A DNA stretch of 64,000 bases, taken from Carex sylvatica (Eukaryota; Streptophyta; Magnoliopsida; Poales; Cyperaceae). The notes below the pieces were generated by a model. It was not told the DNA's origin and did no database searches. It worked only from the letters and a program-made list of their open reading frames with translations. Position 1 is the stretch's first letter. Every line of letters starts with the position of its first letter. Positions 22,728 through 33,615 of this stretch are shown piece by piece. The translations under genes and the position numbers were made by a program. Location: positions 49,696 to 113,695 of the forward strand of contig CAXKVR010000458.1 of assembly GCA_964058845.1 (NCBI GenBank). Reading direction: 5' to 3'.

Positions 22728-24201
22728 ATGATCAAAACAATGTGGAAAGAGAGAGAGGCGGAAGTAAGGCAGCTAGTCTTAGGCCGGTACGAAATTGGCA
22801 AGCTCCTTGGCATGGGCACCTTCGCCAAGGTGCATCATGGCCGAGACCTACGTACTGGCGAGAGCGTGGCTATTAAAATCATCAACAAAGAACACGTCAA
22901 ACGGAATAATGGTATGATGGAGCAGATCCAACGTGAGATTTCAATCATGCGAATGGTGCGGCACCCGAATATTGTCGAGTTGAAGGAGGTGATGGCAACT
23001 AAAACGCGCATTTTGTTTGTCATGGAGTATGTCCGAGGCGGCGAGTTATTTGCTAAAGTGGCAAACCATCGACTGCCCGAGGATAAAGCAAGGCACTATT
23101 TTAAGCAACTGATATCAGCCATTGATTTTTGTCATAGCCGTGGCGTCTCACATCGCGATCTCAAGCCGGAAAACCTCCTCCTAGACGAGAATGGCAATTT
23201 GAAAGTGTCTGATTTTGGTCTCTCGGCCTTGCCGGAGCAGTTGCAACATGACGGGTTGTTGCATACACAATGTGGCACGCCAGCTTATGTGGCACCTGAG
23301 GTGTTGAGAAACAGAGGATACAATGGTGCTTGCACGGATATTTGGTCGTGTGGCGTAATCCTTTACGTGCTGTTGACGGGACAGCTACCGTTTCAACATG
23401 AGAATATGATGAAGATGTACCAGAGAATTTTTAAAGCCGATTATCATGTACCGCCTTGGGTCTCTGGTGATGCCCGTCGTCTCATCTCAAAACTACTTGT
23501 TGTCGATCCGTCAAAGAGAATCTCAATTGCAGATATTCTAAAGCATCCCTGGATGAAGAAGGGTGCTTCAGGTCTAAATACTAAGGCCCTCAATTTGCAA
23601 ATTCAAGAAAAGGAAGAGACTGAGAAGGTATTTTTTTTATGTGCTCCATATTATAAATTTGAAAGATGTAATTACATTTATCTATATTTTTGTCATTATT
23701 AATTTGTGCAATTGATCATAGGAGGATGAGCAAGGTAATAACATAGAAGGGTTATCTCCGAGATCGTACAATGCATTCGAATTGATCTCATCTATGTCGT
23801 CCGGTTTCGACTTATCAAACTTGTTCGAAAATCAGCGACGTGCACCAACTGTATTTACATCTAAGGCACCAGCAGCGAAGATAATTAATTCGCTCGGGCG
23901 GATGGCAAAGGCGCTTGGTTTTGGAATAGAGATGGAGAAAAAAGAAGGGTACAAAGTTAAAATAGAAGGGAAGGAGGAGGGGCGAAAGGGGAAATTGGCA
24001 GTGTCAGTAGAGGTGTTTGAGGTGGCGCCCGAGGTGGCAGTGGTGGAGTTCGGTAAGGATGCAGGTGACACATTAGAGTATGTGAAATTTTGTAGAGAAG
24101 ACATCAGGCCAGGGCTCAAAGACATTGTATGGGCATGGCAAGGCGAGGACGACATGATGGCCTCTGACACGAATTTACCGGGTAGCGGAATTGCGGCGTA
24201 A
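22728..24201 (+). CDS. CIPK: CBL-interacting serine/threonine protein kinase (CIPK; SnRK3), two exons
   Basis: Calcium-signalling kinase. CIPKs are activated by CBL calcium sensors and phosphorylate transporters and other targets at membranes. Exon 1 is 22728-23627 (300 codons) and exon 2 is 23722-24201; a 94-bp GT-AG phase-0 intron lies between, giving 459 aa, a normal family length. Kinase domain about residues 21-275: Gly loop G28-x-G30, VAIK lysine K50, alpha-C E70, HRD aspartate D144, DFG D162, activation-loop T180 and APE 189-191. Exon 2 carries the NAF/FISL motif (N317-A318-F319-E-L-I) that binds CBLs and autoinhibits the kinase. The C-terminal region resembles the PP2C-interaction module. 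The sequence looks closest to the CIPK5/CIPK25 group, judged from memory only. The start is the first ATG of the frame. If the intron is retained, translation stops at 23702 with a 324-aa kinase lacking NAF. All catalytic residues are intact, so it is probably functional. Confidence 0.96.
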
Positions 24202-24899
24202 CTACGACATATGATGGTATTTTTGTATACATAATTCAGTGCTATAGATTTTAGCTGGTAGAGTTAATGGGAAGATTTGTACATAGATTTTGTTTTGTTA
24301 GATGTCAGAGTGTTTTTTTTAAGTAAAAGTTAGAGGTTAAGTTATTTAACTATGTATAAAATTTATAGAGGATTGTTTCTTTCAGGTTTCGAATCTATAA
24401 CCTTTGAGTACTGTCTTTGTTACTAAACTAAAAACTGATTCTCAAATTTAGATGCCAGAGTGTTGTTTAGTAGATAATATACATAGGTTGTTGAGTGCTG
24501 GTGAAGGCTCTAAATTTGCTGATTTTTGTACCTAGCATTTAGTTTAATGGAGGCTTCTTTCATCTTTATAAATCTAATTGAATATTTAATGACAAATGTT
24601 TCTTTTAATGCTAACTAGTCTAATTTTTGTACTGATAATCAAGAAGAGATTATAAATCATAATGTAGTCTTGTGTTGACAAAATTAATTGACAAAATTAA
24701 TAAAAAAAAAAAAAGGGGAGGATTTCTTGAACAAATTTGATTTTTTTCATTATTCAAAAGAAAACAAGAAAGTGCAGATTGGAGAGTAATAAGGGAGCTA
24801 TATTTAACTAATTTATTTATTTGGCAGAAATGCAGTCTTGTTTTGTTGATTTTATCCTCATTATAATTTTTGGTGTTGAGGGGTTGTGTGTGTTCCGGA
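24202..24899. other. CIPK 3' UTR and downstream spacer
   Basis: AT-rich sequence following the stop codon. No clear AATAAA signal at a usual distance; several AT-rich alternatives exist. No second gene is supported; the minus-strand frame 24650-24907 is a chance opening. Confidence 0.5.
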
Positions 24900-25022
24900 T
24901 TCCCCAAAGTAACTCAAAATTTGAGTTTGGGTCCCTAACGTCCGATCAGCAACTTTAATATGCGTGCAGAATCTGATCAAACTATCCGAATCCAAACTCA
25001 AATTTTGAGTTACTTTAGGGGA
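24900..25022. mobile_element. Short foldback MITE (AGTAACTCAAAATTTGAG)
   Basis: The left end TCCCCAAAGTAACTCAAAAT and the right inverse (TCCCCTAAAGTAACTCAAAA) give a long inverted repeat in a 123-bp element. Related AACTCAAAATTTGAG-containing half-sites occur near 11790, 15605, 39750, 50400 and 60155-60260. Confidence 0.7.
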
Positions 25023-25728
25023 TTGAAATGCTTAGTTCGTTGACATATACGGTCATGATAAAATGAAAATTTTTGTCTATAGAAAATATTAAAAAACAAG
25101 AAACATAAACAGGAAAAGTACCTGTAGATTTTTATAAGTAGAAAGATATATAGGAATATTATCGATCCAAAAGTTTGAATCGATAAGAATTGTTTGGATC
25201 AGTAAAATTCTTACCGATCTAAACCATTTTCTATTTTTATTTTCTTTACTAAAATATGAAAAGTAAAAAAAAAAGATTAAATATCTGAAAATTTAAATAT
25301 TTTAGAAAAACTCCATCAATTTTTCTAATTTTTTTATATTTTAATAGAGAAAACATAAAAAAAAACAACTCGTTTGGATCGGTAAGAACTCTACCGATCT
25401 AAATTAATTCAAACTTTAAATTGGTAGAATTCGTAATGATCTTTCTATTCATAAAAATATACACGTACTCTTTCTATTTATGTTTTTTTTTAATATTTTT
25501 TACTGACAAAAAATTCTATGATAAAATGCTTGAACACCCTTCCCAATAATTATGCCAGATGTTTTTGTAGCATTATCAAATAGTAAAAAGATATGACCCT
25601 AATAGTCATTTCTGTCTCTCTTTTATTTCTTTGCAAACTGCCAAAAGTCATCTGTTAATAATGTATTCAGAAATTATTATTGGATTTGGGTACATTTGAA
25701 AAAACTTAAATAAAAGGATAACATCTAT

Positions 25729-26080
25729 GAGGAGAGATCGGATGACACTCTTTTTTGGTGATATCGGATGACACCGTCTATTTTTAAAGTTTTTCAAGTT
25801 CAAACGGTTGATCCAAACCGTTCAACTTGATGAATATATTAAAATGTGTCTGTAGATCAAATTTTATATTTTTCGGAATTTTTTTTACTATTTATTAAGT
25901 ATTTAACAAAATCGCTATATTCAGACCATTTAATTTTTGTACCCATCTGAATAAATAGTAAAACAATTCAAAAAAATATAAAATTTGATCTGTAAGCACA
26001 TTTTAACATATCCATCAAGTTGAACAATTTAGATCGACCGTTTGAATTTTGAAAATAGATGTGTCATCCGATCCCTCCTC
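25729..26080. mobile_element. MITE, core family, with 9-bp target duplication
   Basis: Ends GAGGAGAGATCGGATGACAC / inverse of GAGGAGGGATCGGATGACAC. Flanked by AACATCTAT at 25720-25728 and 26081-26089. The paralogous site at about 29680 reads GTAACGTCTATCCATTAAG without the element. It has the common core (CCAAACCGTTCAACTTGATG and TTTACTATTTATTAAG). The 9-bp duplication favours the Mutator superfamily. Confidence 0.88.
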
Positions 26081-27060
26081 AACATCTATCCACTAAGTAT
26101 AATGAAATCTGTTACAAGTTAAGACTAAAGACAAAGAATGTAGGGGCACCAATGGGAATTTAAAAAAAAAAAGAAAAGAAGAAGTTGTATTCATTTTTTA
26201 CTTTCATAAAATTAGAAATATCTAACATATTGCCTTCCTTTAATAATATTGGAGTTCAATTTGTCACCAAGAGTCTTTAATTATTACTCAAACTATTCCA
26301 ATTTCTACTACATAGGATTATTGGCTTATGCAATTAAAATAGGAAAAAATAAAACATAATTAATTTATTATAGTGATTTTTTCATAATAATTGAAAAGCC
26401 AGGGTTCAAGCATAACCAAGTTAATTTGCTTGATTAGTAAAAATTTCAGATAATATTTTGCTTAATTATTAGTGTAAACGGATCAGATATAACGGATAAT
26501 GATCAATGGTATGTACATTTATTTTTAAGCACCTAATACAAAATGAATACAAATACAGATTGAATATTAATTAAGCACCGAACGGACGCAAGTACAGATA
26601 TAGTTAGGATATTAAAATAAAATTGTCATAAGTTTAACAAAATAATAATACACATATTATGTATACATTCATAAGACAAATAATATAATCTTTCAAGAAA
26701 AAACTTTTTAGTTCAAAATTGATATAATGCCTTCGAAAAATAATTACTAATTATTCTCTTGTTACTTTTCAAAATGTATGAAGAAATTATAAAACTTAAT
26801 AGAAGTTGAAATATAAGTAGGTGGAATTGAATAATTAGATCTAAAGATTATTATTTGGATTGTTAATAAAATATTATATTAGATTTCAATATCTAAATTA
26901 AAAGTGTTATATGGATCATCAAAATAGATATTTGTTTGAATAATAAAATTTGGATCTAGTTGTTAATCCTTGTCTACTTCCACTTTTAGCAAAATATCAC
27001 ATTTGCATCGTATTCATCAAATTTCTAATTATGAATTCAGATAAGAACGGCTAAGGTTTT
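26081..27060. other. AT-rich non-coding part of duplication copy A
   Basis: No gene supported. From about 26471 a stretch GTGTAAACGGATCAGATATA resembles the ends of the hAT-like elements at 32057 and 63028 but is too degraded to delimit. Confidence 0.4.
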
Positions 27061-27087
27061 GCTACTTTATATACTTCGACTCGAAAA

Positions 27088-27152
27088 AATAAAATAAAAT
27101 CAAGTTGAAGTATAAAAAAAAAATATATACTTCAACTTGATTTTATTTTATT
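27088..27152. repeat. Perfect hairpin, 27-bp arms
   Basis: Arm 27088-27114 (ending AAATCAAGTTGAAGTATA) is the exact reverse complement of 27126-27152, with an 11-nt A-rich loop. It could be a tiny MITE or the stem of a small-RNA precursor; nothing decides between these. Confidence 0.85.
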
Positions 27153-27180
27153 GCAAATAATATCTATCCAATTTCAAGGA

Positions 27181-27360
27181 AATAAATCAGCTGTAATCCG
27201 TAGGAATTGCAGGGACCTATATTTCAAATCTAACCTTTTATTTGTTTTGAGATTTGTGCATATAAACAACTTATATTGAGATTCGTGTGTTCCAAAAATT
27301 AAAAGGTTAGATTTAGAATAGCAGGATCCTGCAATTCCTACGGATCACTGCAGATTTATT
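27181..27360. mobile_element. Foldback MITE, AATAAATCTGC family
   Basis: The two ends form an inverted repeat of about 33 bp containing ATCCGTAGGAATTGCAGG. The inner blocks AAATCTAACCTTTT / AAAAGGTTAGATTT are inverted as well. Same family as 30643-30852 and 30876-31045. Confidence 0.8.
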
Positions 27361-27504
27361 TTTCATGTTTGCTTTTCAAAATATCTTGATATGATGACTT
27401 CATGCCAAAGAATTAGGCGGCTGTCTAGAAATTTTATTCCAAATAATTATTGAAAAGATCTTCATTTGGTGGAATATTCGACTAATGCAATCTAGTACAA
27501 AATA

Positions 27505-28745
27505 TTTTTTTTAGAGAAATGTTTCGGTCCTCCAAGTTATCATATTTGAGCGCGTTTTTTAAATAGTTTAACAGAAAAAACTTTTAATATTATCTAACTT
27601 TTATTTTCAGTACTAATATCAAAACATTTAAAACTATATTTATAACATTTTAAAATATTACTCGCAAGTATATAAACCTATCTGAAAGTATTTCTAGATA
27701 ATTTTAACTCTCAATTACTTTTGTCTTCAAGCCCAAAAAAGAATTTTTTTTCTCACCCACTATTTTTTATTTTTTGTCTGATCATTCTAATTTATTTTTC
27801 TAACGATCCATGATGAATTTTACGAATCTAAAAATACCAACGTTTTCTATTCGATTCAATCTTTCAAATAAGATTCATGAAGAAATATTTTTGAGTAATT
27901 TTAAAGTCATTTGTTTTTTTTAAGTAAAACTCATGAGCACTTTAAATTTTTAAGTTTTTAAATCTCAGTCTACAATCATTAAAATTTTCAAGACTTTGTA
28001 CATGAAGTTTATATGTTTTGTACATGAGCTTTGTAAATGTCCTTATTTTTAGAAAAAGAAAAGGTTATTGTTGAGGTTTATACGTTTTGAAGTGTTATTG
28101 TTGAGGTTTAAATTCTTTGTATATGAGGTTTATACGTTTTATTCTAGAGATTTAAAATGTTATTAATGAGGTTTATATACTTGTACATGAAATTTATATG
28201 CTTGTAAACAGAGGTTTAAATTATTTTGGAAAAAAACTGAAAATAAAACTGAAAGTCACAGAGATTTAAAGTGGTAAAAAAAATTAAAAAAAATTACGAC
28301 ACAAATATAACTTGAAAGTTATTTTTCATGGATATAATTTGAAAGAGAAAATCGGATAAAAAACATTCATACTTTTATATTCACAAAATTAATTATGGAT
28401 TGTACGGAAAATGGATGAGAATGATCAGAGAAAAAATTAAAAAAAAGGTGGGCGAAATGAATCTTTCTGTTTTTGTCTTGAAAACAAAAGTAGTTAGGAG
28501 TTAAAACTATACAAATTTAGAATTTTAATGCTTGCAGATAGAGGTTTAAATGCTTGCAAGTAGCATTGAAAAATGTTATAAATAGATCTTAAAATGTTTG
28601 GATATTGGCGCTGAAAATGAAACTTAGATAACATTGGAAGTATTTTCTCTTAAACTATTTGGGGGACGTGCTCTGAGATTTTGTTTGAGGTACAATTATC
28701 AGGCTTTTTTTATTATTAGATCAAAATAAAAAATGATTGCAATCT
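27505..28745. mobile_element. Large foldback element with long diverged arms
   Basis: About 430 bp at 27530-27960 recurs inverted at about 28270-28680. Matching blocks include CCAAATAGTTTAAGAGAAAA-like sequence and TTTTCAGNNCCAATATC. The centre (28050-28220) repeats GAGGTTTATACG motifs. TGCAATCTAGTACAAAA occurs just outside both ends (27485 and 28738), and the related site at 30415 has it once, so the insert is recognisable. No transposase. A related degenerate copy lies at 6180-8545. Confidence 0.65.
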
Positions 28746-29590
28746 AGTACAAAAATCTTCATATAAGCTGCCAAGTGCTAATCTCTTGTTTTAATGTATA
28801 ATAATTACACTAATTTTGAATGCTTATAGTTGCATTTTTTTTCATGGATATATGATTAGGTTATACGCTGGGAATATTTTATGAGAATAATGTATAATTA
28901 TTGCTCCTCGAATTAGCATTTCGAAGAATTGACAATGAAAATAATATTTGCAATATTGTGTATAATATGAAATTAATATTTTTTATGCACTATTCAAATT
29001 ATCACTCTTATCTAACTATTCTTACATCGTAATGCGAATAATATTATTTGAGAAGATCTAATTAACTAATTAATTCTAAAATATATTATATTGATTTCAA
29101 AAAATAAATTTAAATTATTGAAACTGTTGTAAAACGAAAGAATACTAGAATGTCAAGATATCCTAAAAATCAAATTATAAGCATCATTTTAATTATCCAA
29201 ATAGGGACTGGATCTCTATTTTTATTAATACTACTATAAAAAAAAAACTCCACGAGCTATGAAGAATTTGAAAAATACCAATGCTTTCAACTCAATCTGT
29301 TGCCTCAATTTGAGAGCCGCATATTGAATTGGAGGTCTCTCAAAAACAGGCCGGAAATTAAATTAGAGGCCTTGGTATTTTTTGAATTCTTCAATTTCAG
29401 TGATACTTTGATTTATTTTTATTTTGAAAATGGTATTAATAAAAAATTTGGCATATATTTTTACAAAAAAAAAAAAAAAATTATTGGCGTCAATTTATCA
29501 TATCTGGACACTAGATATATTAAAGTGGAACGATATTATGTGGGAATAGGCTTTGAGTAGAGCTATAATTAACAAAAAAAAGCTGGAGTT
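28746..29590. other. AT-rich duplicated sequence, no gene
   Basis: End of duplication copy A. The plus frame 29300-29560 is a chance opening across low-complexity sequence including an A17-type run near 29465. Inverted words GAGGCCTTGGTATTT / AAAATACCAATGCTTTC suggest another degenerate foldback at about 29265-29400. Confidence 0.4.
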
Positions 29591-30642
29591 CATGCCAATA
29601 TCATATGTTAATATAATAATGTATTTATAAATTATTATTGGATTTGGTTGCATGTGAGAAGCCAAAATAAAAGGTAACGTCTATCCATTAAGATAAGGAA
29701 TCAGTTGCGAGTATAAGACTAAAGAAAAAGCAGGTGGGTGCACCAATTGACCAATAAGAATCTTTCTTTTTTATAAGGACACTCATGTTGCAATTTTTTA
29801 AATTTTTTTGAATTAAGATATCAAATTATTTGAAACAAGATTAATTATTATTTTTCGATCTCATGATAGATATGATCAAATCAATAATTCGCTCTCATCA
29901 TGTATTTTTTAGGACCAAATCGATAATTCAATTGTAATAGTTATTATAAGTTGTAGTGTGTTCAATTTGAAACCAACAGAGTTGTGAAATTTGCGGGTTC
30001 TCTCATTTCTTGCATTTTATTTTCTTCCATCCGAGGCCCCATTAGATAAAGGTCATTGGAAACAACTCGGGGTTCGATCCTATTTATTGTTTATAATGTG
30101 TGGTTGTTGGTGTGATAAATTATAAAAGTTAGTGAAACTGAATTATTAATTTAGTCTCATTAATATTTTCTAATGGAACTGAACTATTAGCTTATTAGCT
30201 CAGTTCCACATATTCATCTATTGAGAGAAAAATCTATTTTGTTTCAGACAAATTGATTTTTTTTTTTTCTAAAATAAAAAAAAATGTGTAGGTAGGGGCA
30301 CCAATATAAATATTTCTTTTTAAAAGCACAATCACATTTAACCAAATGTCATATAGAATTTTTTATTCCAAATAATAACATAAAAAAATCTTCATCTGGT
30401 GGCATATTCGAATAAATGCAATCTAATACAAACAATTTGTAGCGCGCACATCACAGAGTAACCAAATGTAGATAAAGAAAAGGAGTGTTAGCTTGGATAT
30501 AATTGTGTCTTCATGTGAGCTGCCAGATGCTAATGTCTTGTTTTTATACACACAATCATTTAATTGTGTTAAAAGACCAAATAACATTTGAGCATCCAGA
30601 AAATCCATGACATAGAATTTATAAACAGCATTATCTATGAGG

Positions 30643-30852
30643 GAATCAAATCTGCTGCGATTCGAATTGGATGAACAGTATCTTGAAATTTCTTCTTTTT
30701 CAAATTCTACTGTTGATTTATTTTGAGATGCATGCACAGAAAAACTAGCTGTTAGAATATGCGTGCACAGAGAAAGTTGAAGGGTTAGATTTAGAAAAGC
30801 AGCGATTTCAGGGTATTGTTAATCCAATTCGGATCGCAGCAGATTTCATTTC
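30643..30852. mobile_element. Foldback MITE, AATAAATCTGC family
   Basis: AAATCTGCTGCGATTCGAAT at the left and its inverse at the right (AATTCGGATCGCAGCAGATT). Flanked by TATCTATGAGG at 30632-30642 and 30853-30863, an 11-bp direct repeat compatible with a Mutator-type duplication. Confidence 0.78.
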
Positions 30853-30875
30853 TATCTATGAGGCCTCACACAGAA

Positions 30876-31045
30876 AATAAATCTGCTGCGATCCGAATTA
30901 GATAAACAGTACCATGAAATTTCTGATTTTTCAAATCTAACTGTTGATTTATTTTGAGATACGTACATAGAAAAAGTTGAACAGTTAAATTTAAAAAAAT
31001 AGAATTTCAGAATACTATTTATTTAATTCGGATCGCAACAGATTT
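30876..31045. mobile_element. Foldback MITE, AATAAATCTGC family, second copy
   Basis: AATAAATCTGCTGCGATCCG at the left and GGATCGCAACAGATT at the right. It is separated from the preceding copy by only 23 bp, and the inner sequence (TCTAACTGTTGATTTATTTT) is shared. Confidence 0.75.
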
Positions 31046-31330
31046 AAAAATGTGAATAGGCCAAGTAGAGCTCTAACAGTTGATGGGAAGAAATCACACC
31101 TAGAATTTATCAAGCTGAAAGCCCCAATATAAATTAATATATAATTGATCCAATTGCACTGTTCGTTCAAGTACAACTGATAAAGAAATGATTGTCATTC
31201 AACAGTAAATCGTACCGTATTCAATAGTAACGCAATCATTGGGTTGTGTTCTAAAAGAAAAGAACACTAGAGCTTCAGAAAATCACAAAAATCAAATTAT
31301 AGGCATTATCTATTATCAGATGTCCGCACA

Positions 31331-31700
31331 GTAAAGCGAAAAAAACATGCCGTTCTGTAATCAAGTTAATTTTTCAAGTATTGTGTTATACCGTGATTAA
31401 AATATCAAGAGGTAGCTACGATGCGCGAATGATTACGCTACGTGAGTTATGCCGTACCTAAACGTGCCATGATCAAACGTGTCTCGCATGACTCGTGTGA
31501 CTATTTAATCACAATTTAAGTTAATTTATTCAAGATTCACCATTTAATCAATATCTAATAGTTCTAATTGCATATGACTCACGTGACTACGTGCCGTGCC
31601 GTGACTAGATCTTTCACGTGACGTGCTGTGCTGAAGTTTCGAAAGATAGTCACAGCACGAGACACGCGAGTCACGACACGTATATGACATGTGTGTCGTG
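31331..31700. other. Repeat region rich in CACGTGAC and GCCGTGCC words
   Basis: Contains several CACGTGAC, CGTGCCGTGCC and GTGACTCGCG-type words on both strands, which suggests the subterminal region of an unidentified DNA transposon. No coding potential; the minus frames at 31544-31776 translate repeats. Confidence 0.4.
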
Positions 31701-31752
31701 CCGTTCTGTGCCATAACCATACCGTTCTGTGCCATAACCATACCGTTCTGTG
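31701..31752. repeat. 21-bp tandem repeat, 2.5 copies
   Basis: CCGTTCTGTGCCATAACCATA occurs at 31701-31721 and 31722-31742, followed by the first 10 bp of a third unit. Confidence 0.95.
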
Positions 31753-32056
31753 ACGAAGTCTGCTCCGTCTTGCCATTTTTCCCAGTCTACCCCCACGTGA
31801 TAAACAGGTTAAACATTATACAACCCAAAAACAAAAGCCCAAAATTAAACCCAATAAAGATTCAAAAATCACATGAAAAAAATCACAGAGAATTACCAAG
31901 ACGAAAGCCGAAAAATTTAAGTGCTTATATTTGATCCAATTTTGGACGGCCCAAATTAACTAAGATCCATATTAAGCCCAATAAAGATATGTCAGAATCA
32001 TATATATCGTCACAAAGCCTAGAAAAAAGAACTACTGATTATCGGAAATAAATCTG
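31753..32056. repeat. Dispersed repeat shared with 41840-42020
   Basis: GGTCCAATTTTAGACGG-type sequence followed by GATCCATATTNANCCCAATAAAGAT occurs at 31930-31990 and 41975-42025. Both copies have preceding AACCCAAAA/AGCCCAAAA runs. Identity unknown, possibly part of an LTR or a non-coding transposon. Confidence 0.5.
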
Positions 32057-32460
32057 CTACGGGTGTAAACGGAGCGGATTCGGAGCGTCCATCACTCATA
32101 CGAATAGTAAATAGATGTCAAAATTTAAAATTAAATCTGCCTTAAACGAATATGGATATGGAACGGATAATCTACGAATACGAATTTGAATGTGAATACA
32201 AAACGAATGCTTGTCGGATAATTGAGTCATATGTATTTAAAATACAAATATTAATTAACAAAATTCAAATACGAAAAACTATTATATCAGCATATATAAC
32301 ACCTTCGATTTACAAAATAATTGTGTAGTTAATTATATAACTATCAATCGATGCACAAAATATAACATTTTATAGCTACAAAATAACGGAAACTAGTGTA
32401 GGTTAACTATATCATTGTACGCACAAAAAATTAGAGTTTCGCAAAAAGAAGAATAAATGA
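32057..32460. mobile_element. hAT-like non-autonomous element, one end visible
   Basis: Starts GGGTGTAAACGGAGCGGATT and contains ACGAATACGAATTTGAATG and GGATAATTGAGTCATA, as does the fuller element at 63028-63791. The other end is not recognisable. A TA run and poly(T) follow at 32465-32485. About 32490-32560 may be a short LINE 3' end on the minus strand. Confidence 0.5.
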
Positions 32461-32612
32461 CAATATATATATATATTTTTTTTAAAAGAGGTAAAAGCCC
32501 ATTTTCCATTAATAGGAAAACATAATTATTAACCCTGCCAGCATAAGAGCCAGTAGCAATGTTCAATCACCTCATACTACTGGTGAATAAATAACAATAT
32601 CGCCACTAAACT

Positions 32613-33615
32613 TCAAGCTGAAGCATCATCCATTGTGGTCATGGTATCAAAGGGTTTGATGAAGTTCCTATTAGAAAAAAAAAACACATTACAAGTCAGC
32701 AGTATCAGGGTAATCAAACTCCATTATAAGTTCAAAAAACAAATGATCAAACCTGTTCTTTACAGCCATTGCCAGCAATAATTGGTACTGTACATACCAG
32801 TTTGAAAACATAACAGTCATTGCAAGGGTAATCTCTGGTAAATAAAAAGAACATGCATTAACAAGGTTGGAGTGCAGGAAATAAACACTGGTAAATAACA
32901 GTCCAGTTATGTGAAATCAGCCAACCACAATTTACTCAACTAGAAAAAGGAAAAAAAATAAAATCAATTCCAAGTCTTCAAATGCAGTTATGTCACCTGG
33001 TTGGAAGGTTGGAAGATGAAAACTCATAATTAATCTACTTTCAAATAATGTTGTATATTACCAGTATCTACTGTTTGGCATATACCAACCTGATAGTGCT
33101 AAAACACATAGGAGTAATGATTCAAAACTCCAAAAACTTTCTCCAAAAGTTATGTCAACCTCATCACCCAGAAAATCAACCTATCAAATACAAACATAGA
33201 AACAAATAAAAAACTTGTGCCTTTAATGGAATGGAAAATTTTACCCTGACAAAAAATAAAGTACCCCAAGGACCCCCTTTTCTGAAATGCTCACTGTTCT
33301 TGTTCTTTTTCACATTCTCACTCAAGAGTTAGGAAAAAATTAATCTACATTTTGATTTAGGCAAGCATCGTACCTCTTTCTCAGCTGTGTAAAGATCATC
33401 ACTTTTTATTTCTTTTTTTTGAAATCCAATCACTTTAGGCCTTCTTGTACCACTCTTTTAAAAGAGTCTCCTCTATTAAAAGCAAAGAAATTCGAGACTC
33501 TCCTCATTTAGAAATATCTTGAAAGTTGAAACAATCCACATAAATTTTACTTGGATCTCACATATGGAAGTGTCATCTGTGGGACCCAGTTGCAATTGCA
33601 CATCTTCAATATAAC
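32613..33615 (-). CDS. Predicted 3' exons of an unidentified gene (membrane segment)
   Basis: On the minus strand, consecutive exons bounded by GT-AG sites join in one frame: 33180-33090 (begins VDFLGDEVDITFGESFW), 32834-32753 (EITLAMTVMFSNWYVQYQLL) and 32667-32613 (ends FDTMTTMDDASA, stop at 32613). Phases are 0, 1 and 2, and each acceptor has a T-rich tract (for example TTTTTTTTTTCTAATAG). A possible fourth exon, 33615-33551 (YIEDVQLQLGPTDDTSICEI), joins in phase but its acceptor is weak. LLLCVLALS plus ITLAMTVMF suggests one or two membrane-spanning segments. I do not recognise the family. Opposite-strand readings are also open in places, so the model needs transcript support. The upstream promoter candidate is at 34607-34615. 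Confidence 0.38.

Larger units (their letters stand above)
25540..29230. repeat. Second segmental duplication, copy A
   Basis: Shares colinear blocks with 29590-31330. Examples are AATTATTATTGGATTTGGGT near 25671 versus AATTATTATTGGATTTGGTT near 29630; GACTAAAGACAAAGAATG versus GACTAAAGAAAAAGCAGG; AATGCAATCTAGTACAAA versus AATGCAATCTAATACAAA; AAAATCAAATTATAAGCATC versus AAAATCAAATTATAGGCATT. Diverged and interrupted by insertions. No gene inside. Confidence 0.75.
29590..31330. repeat. Second segmental duplication, copy B
   Basis: Counterpart of 25540-29230. It lacks the core-family MITE and the large foldback element but carries two AATAAATCTGC-family MITEs. The minus frame 30423-30737 crosses into one of those MITEs and is not accepted as a gene. 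Confidence 0.7.

Noticed and set aside
30050..30080. GGGGTTCGATCCTA, resembling a tRNA T-arm
   Set aside because: No acceptor stem, anticodon arm or D-arm could be folded around it.
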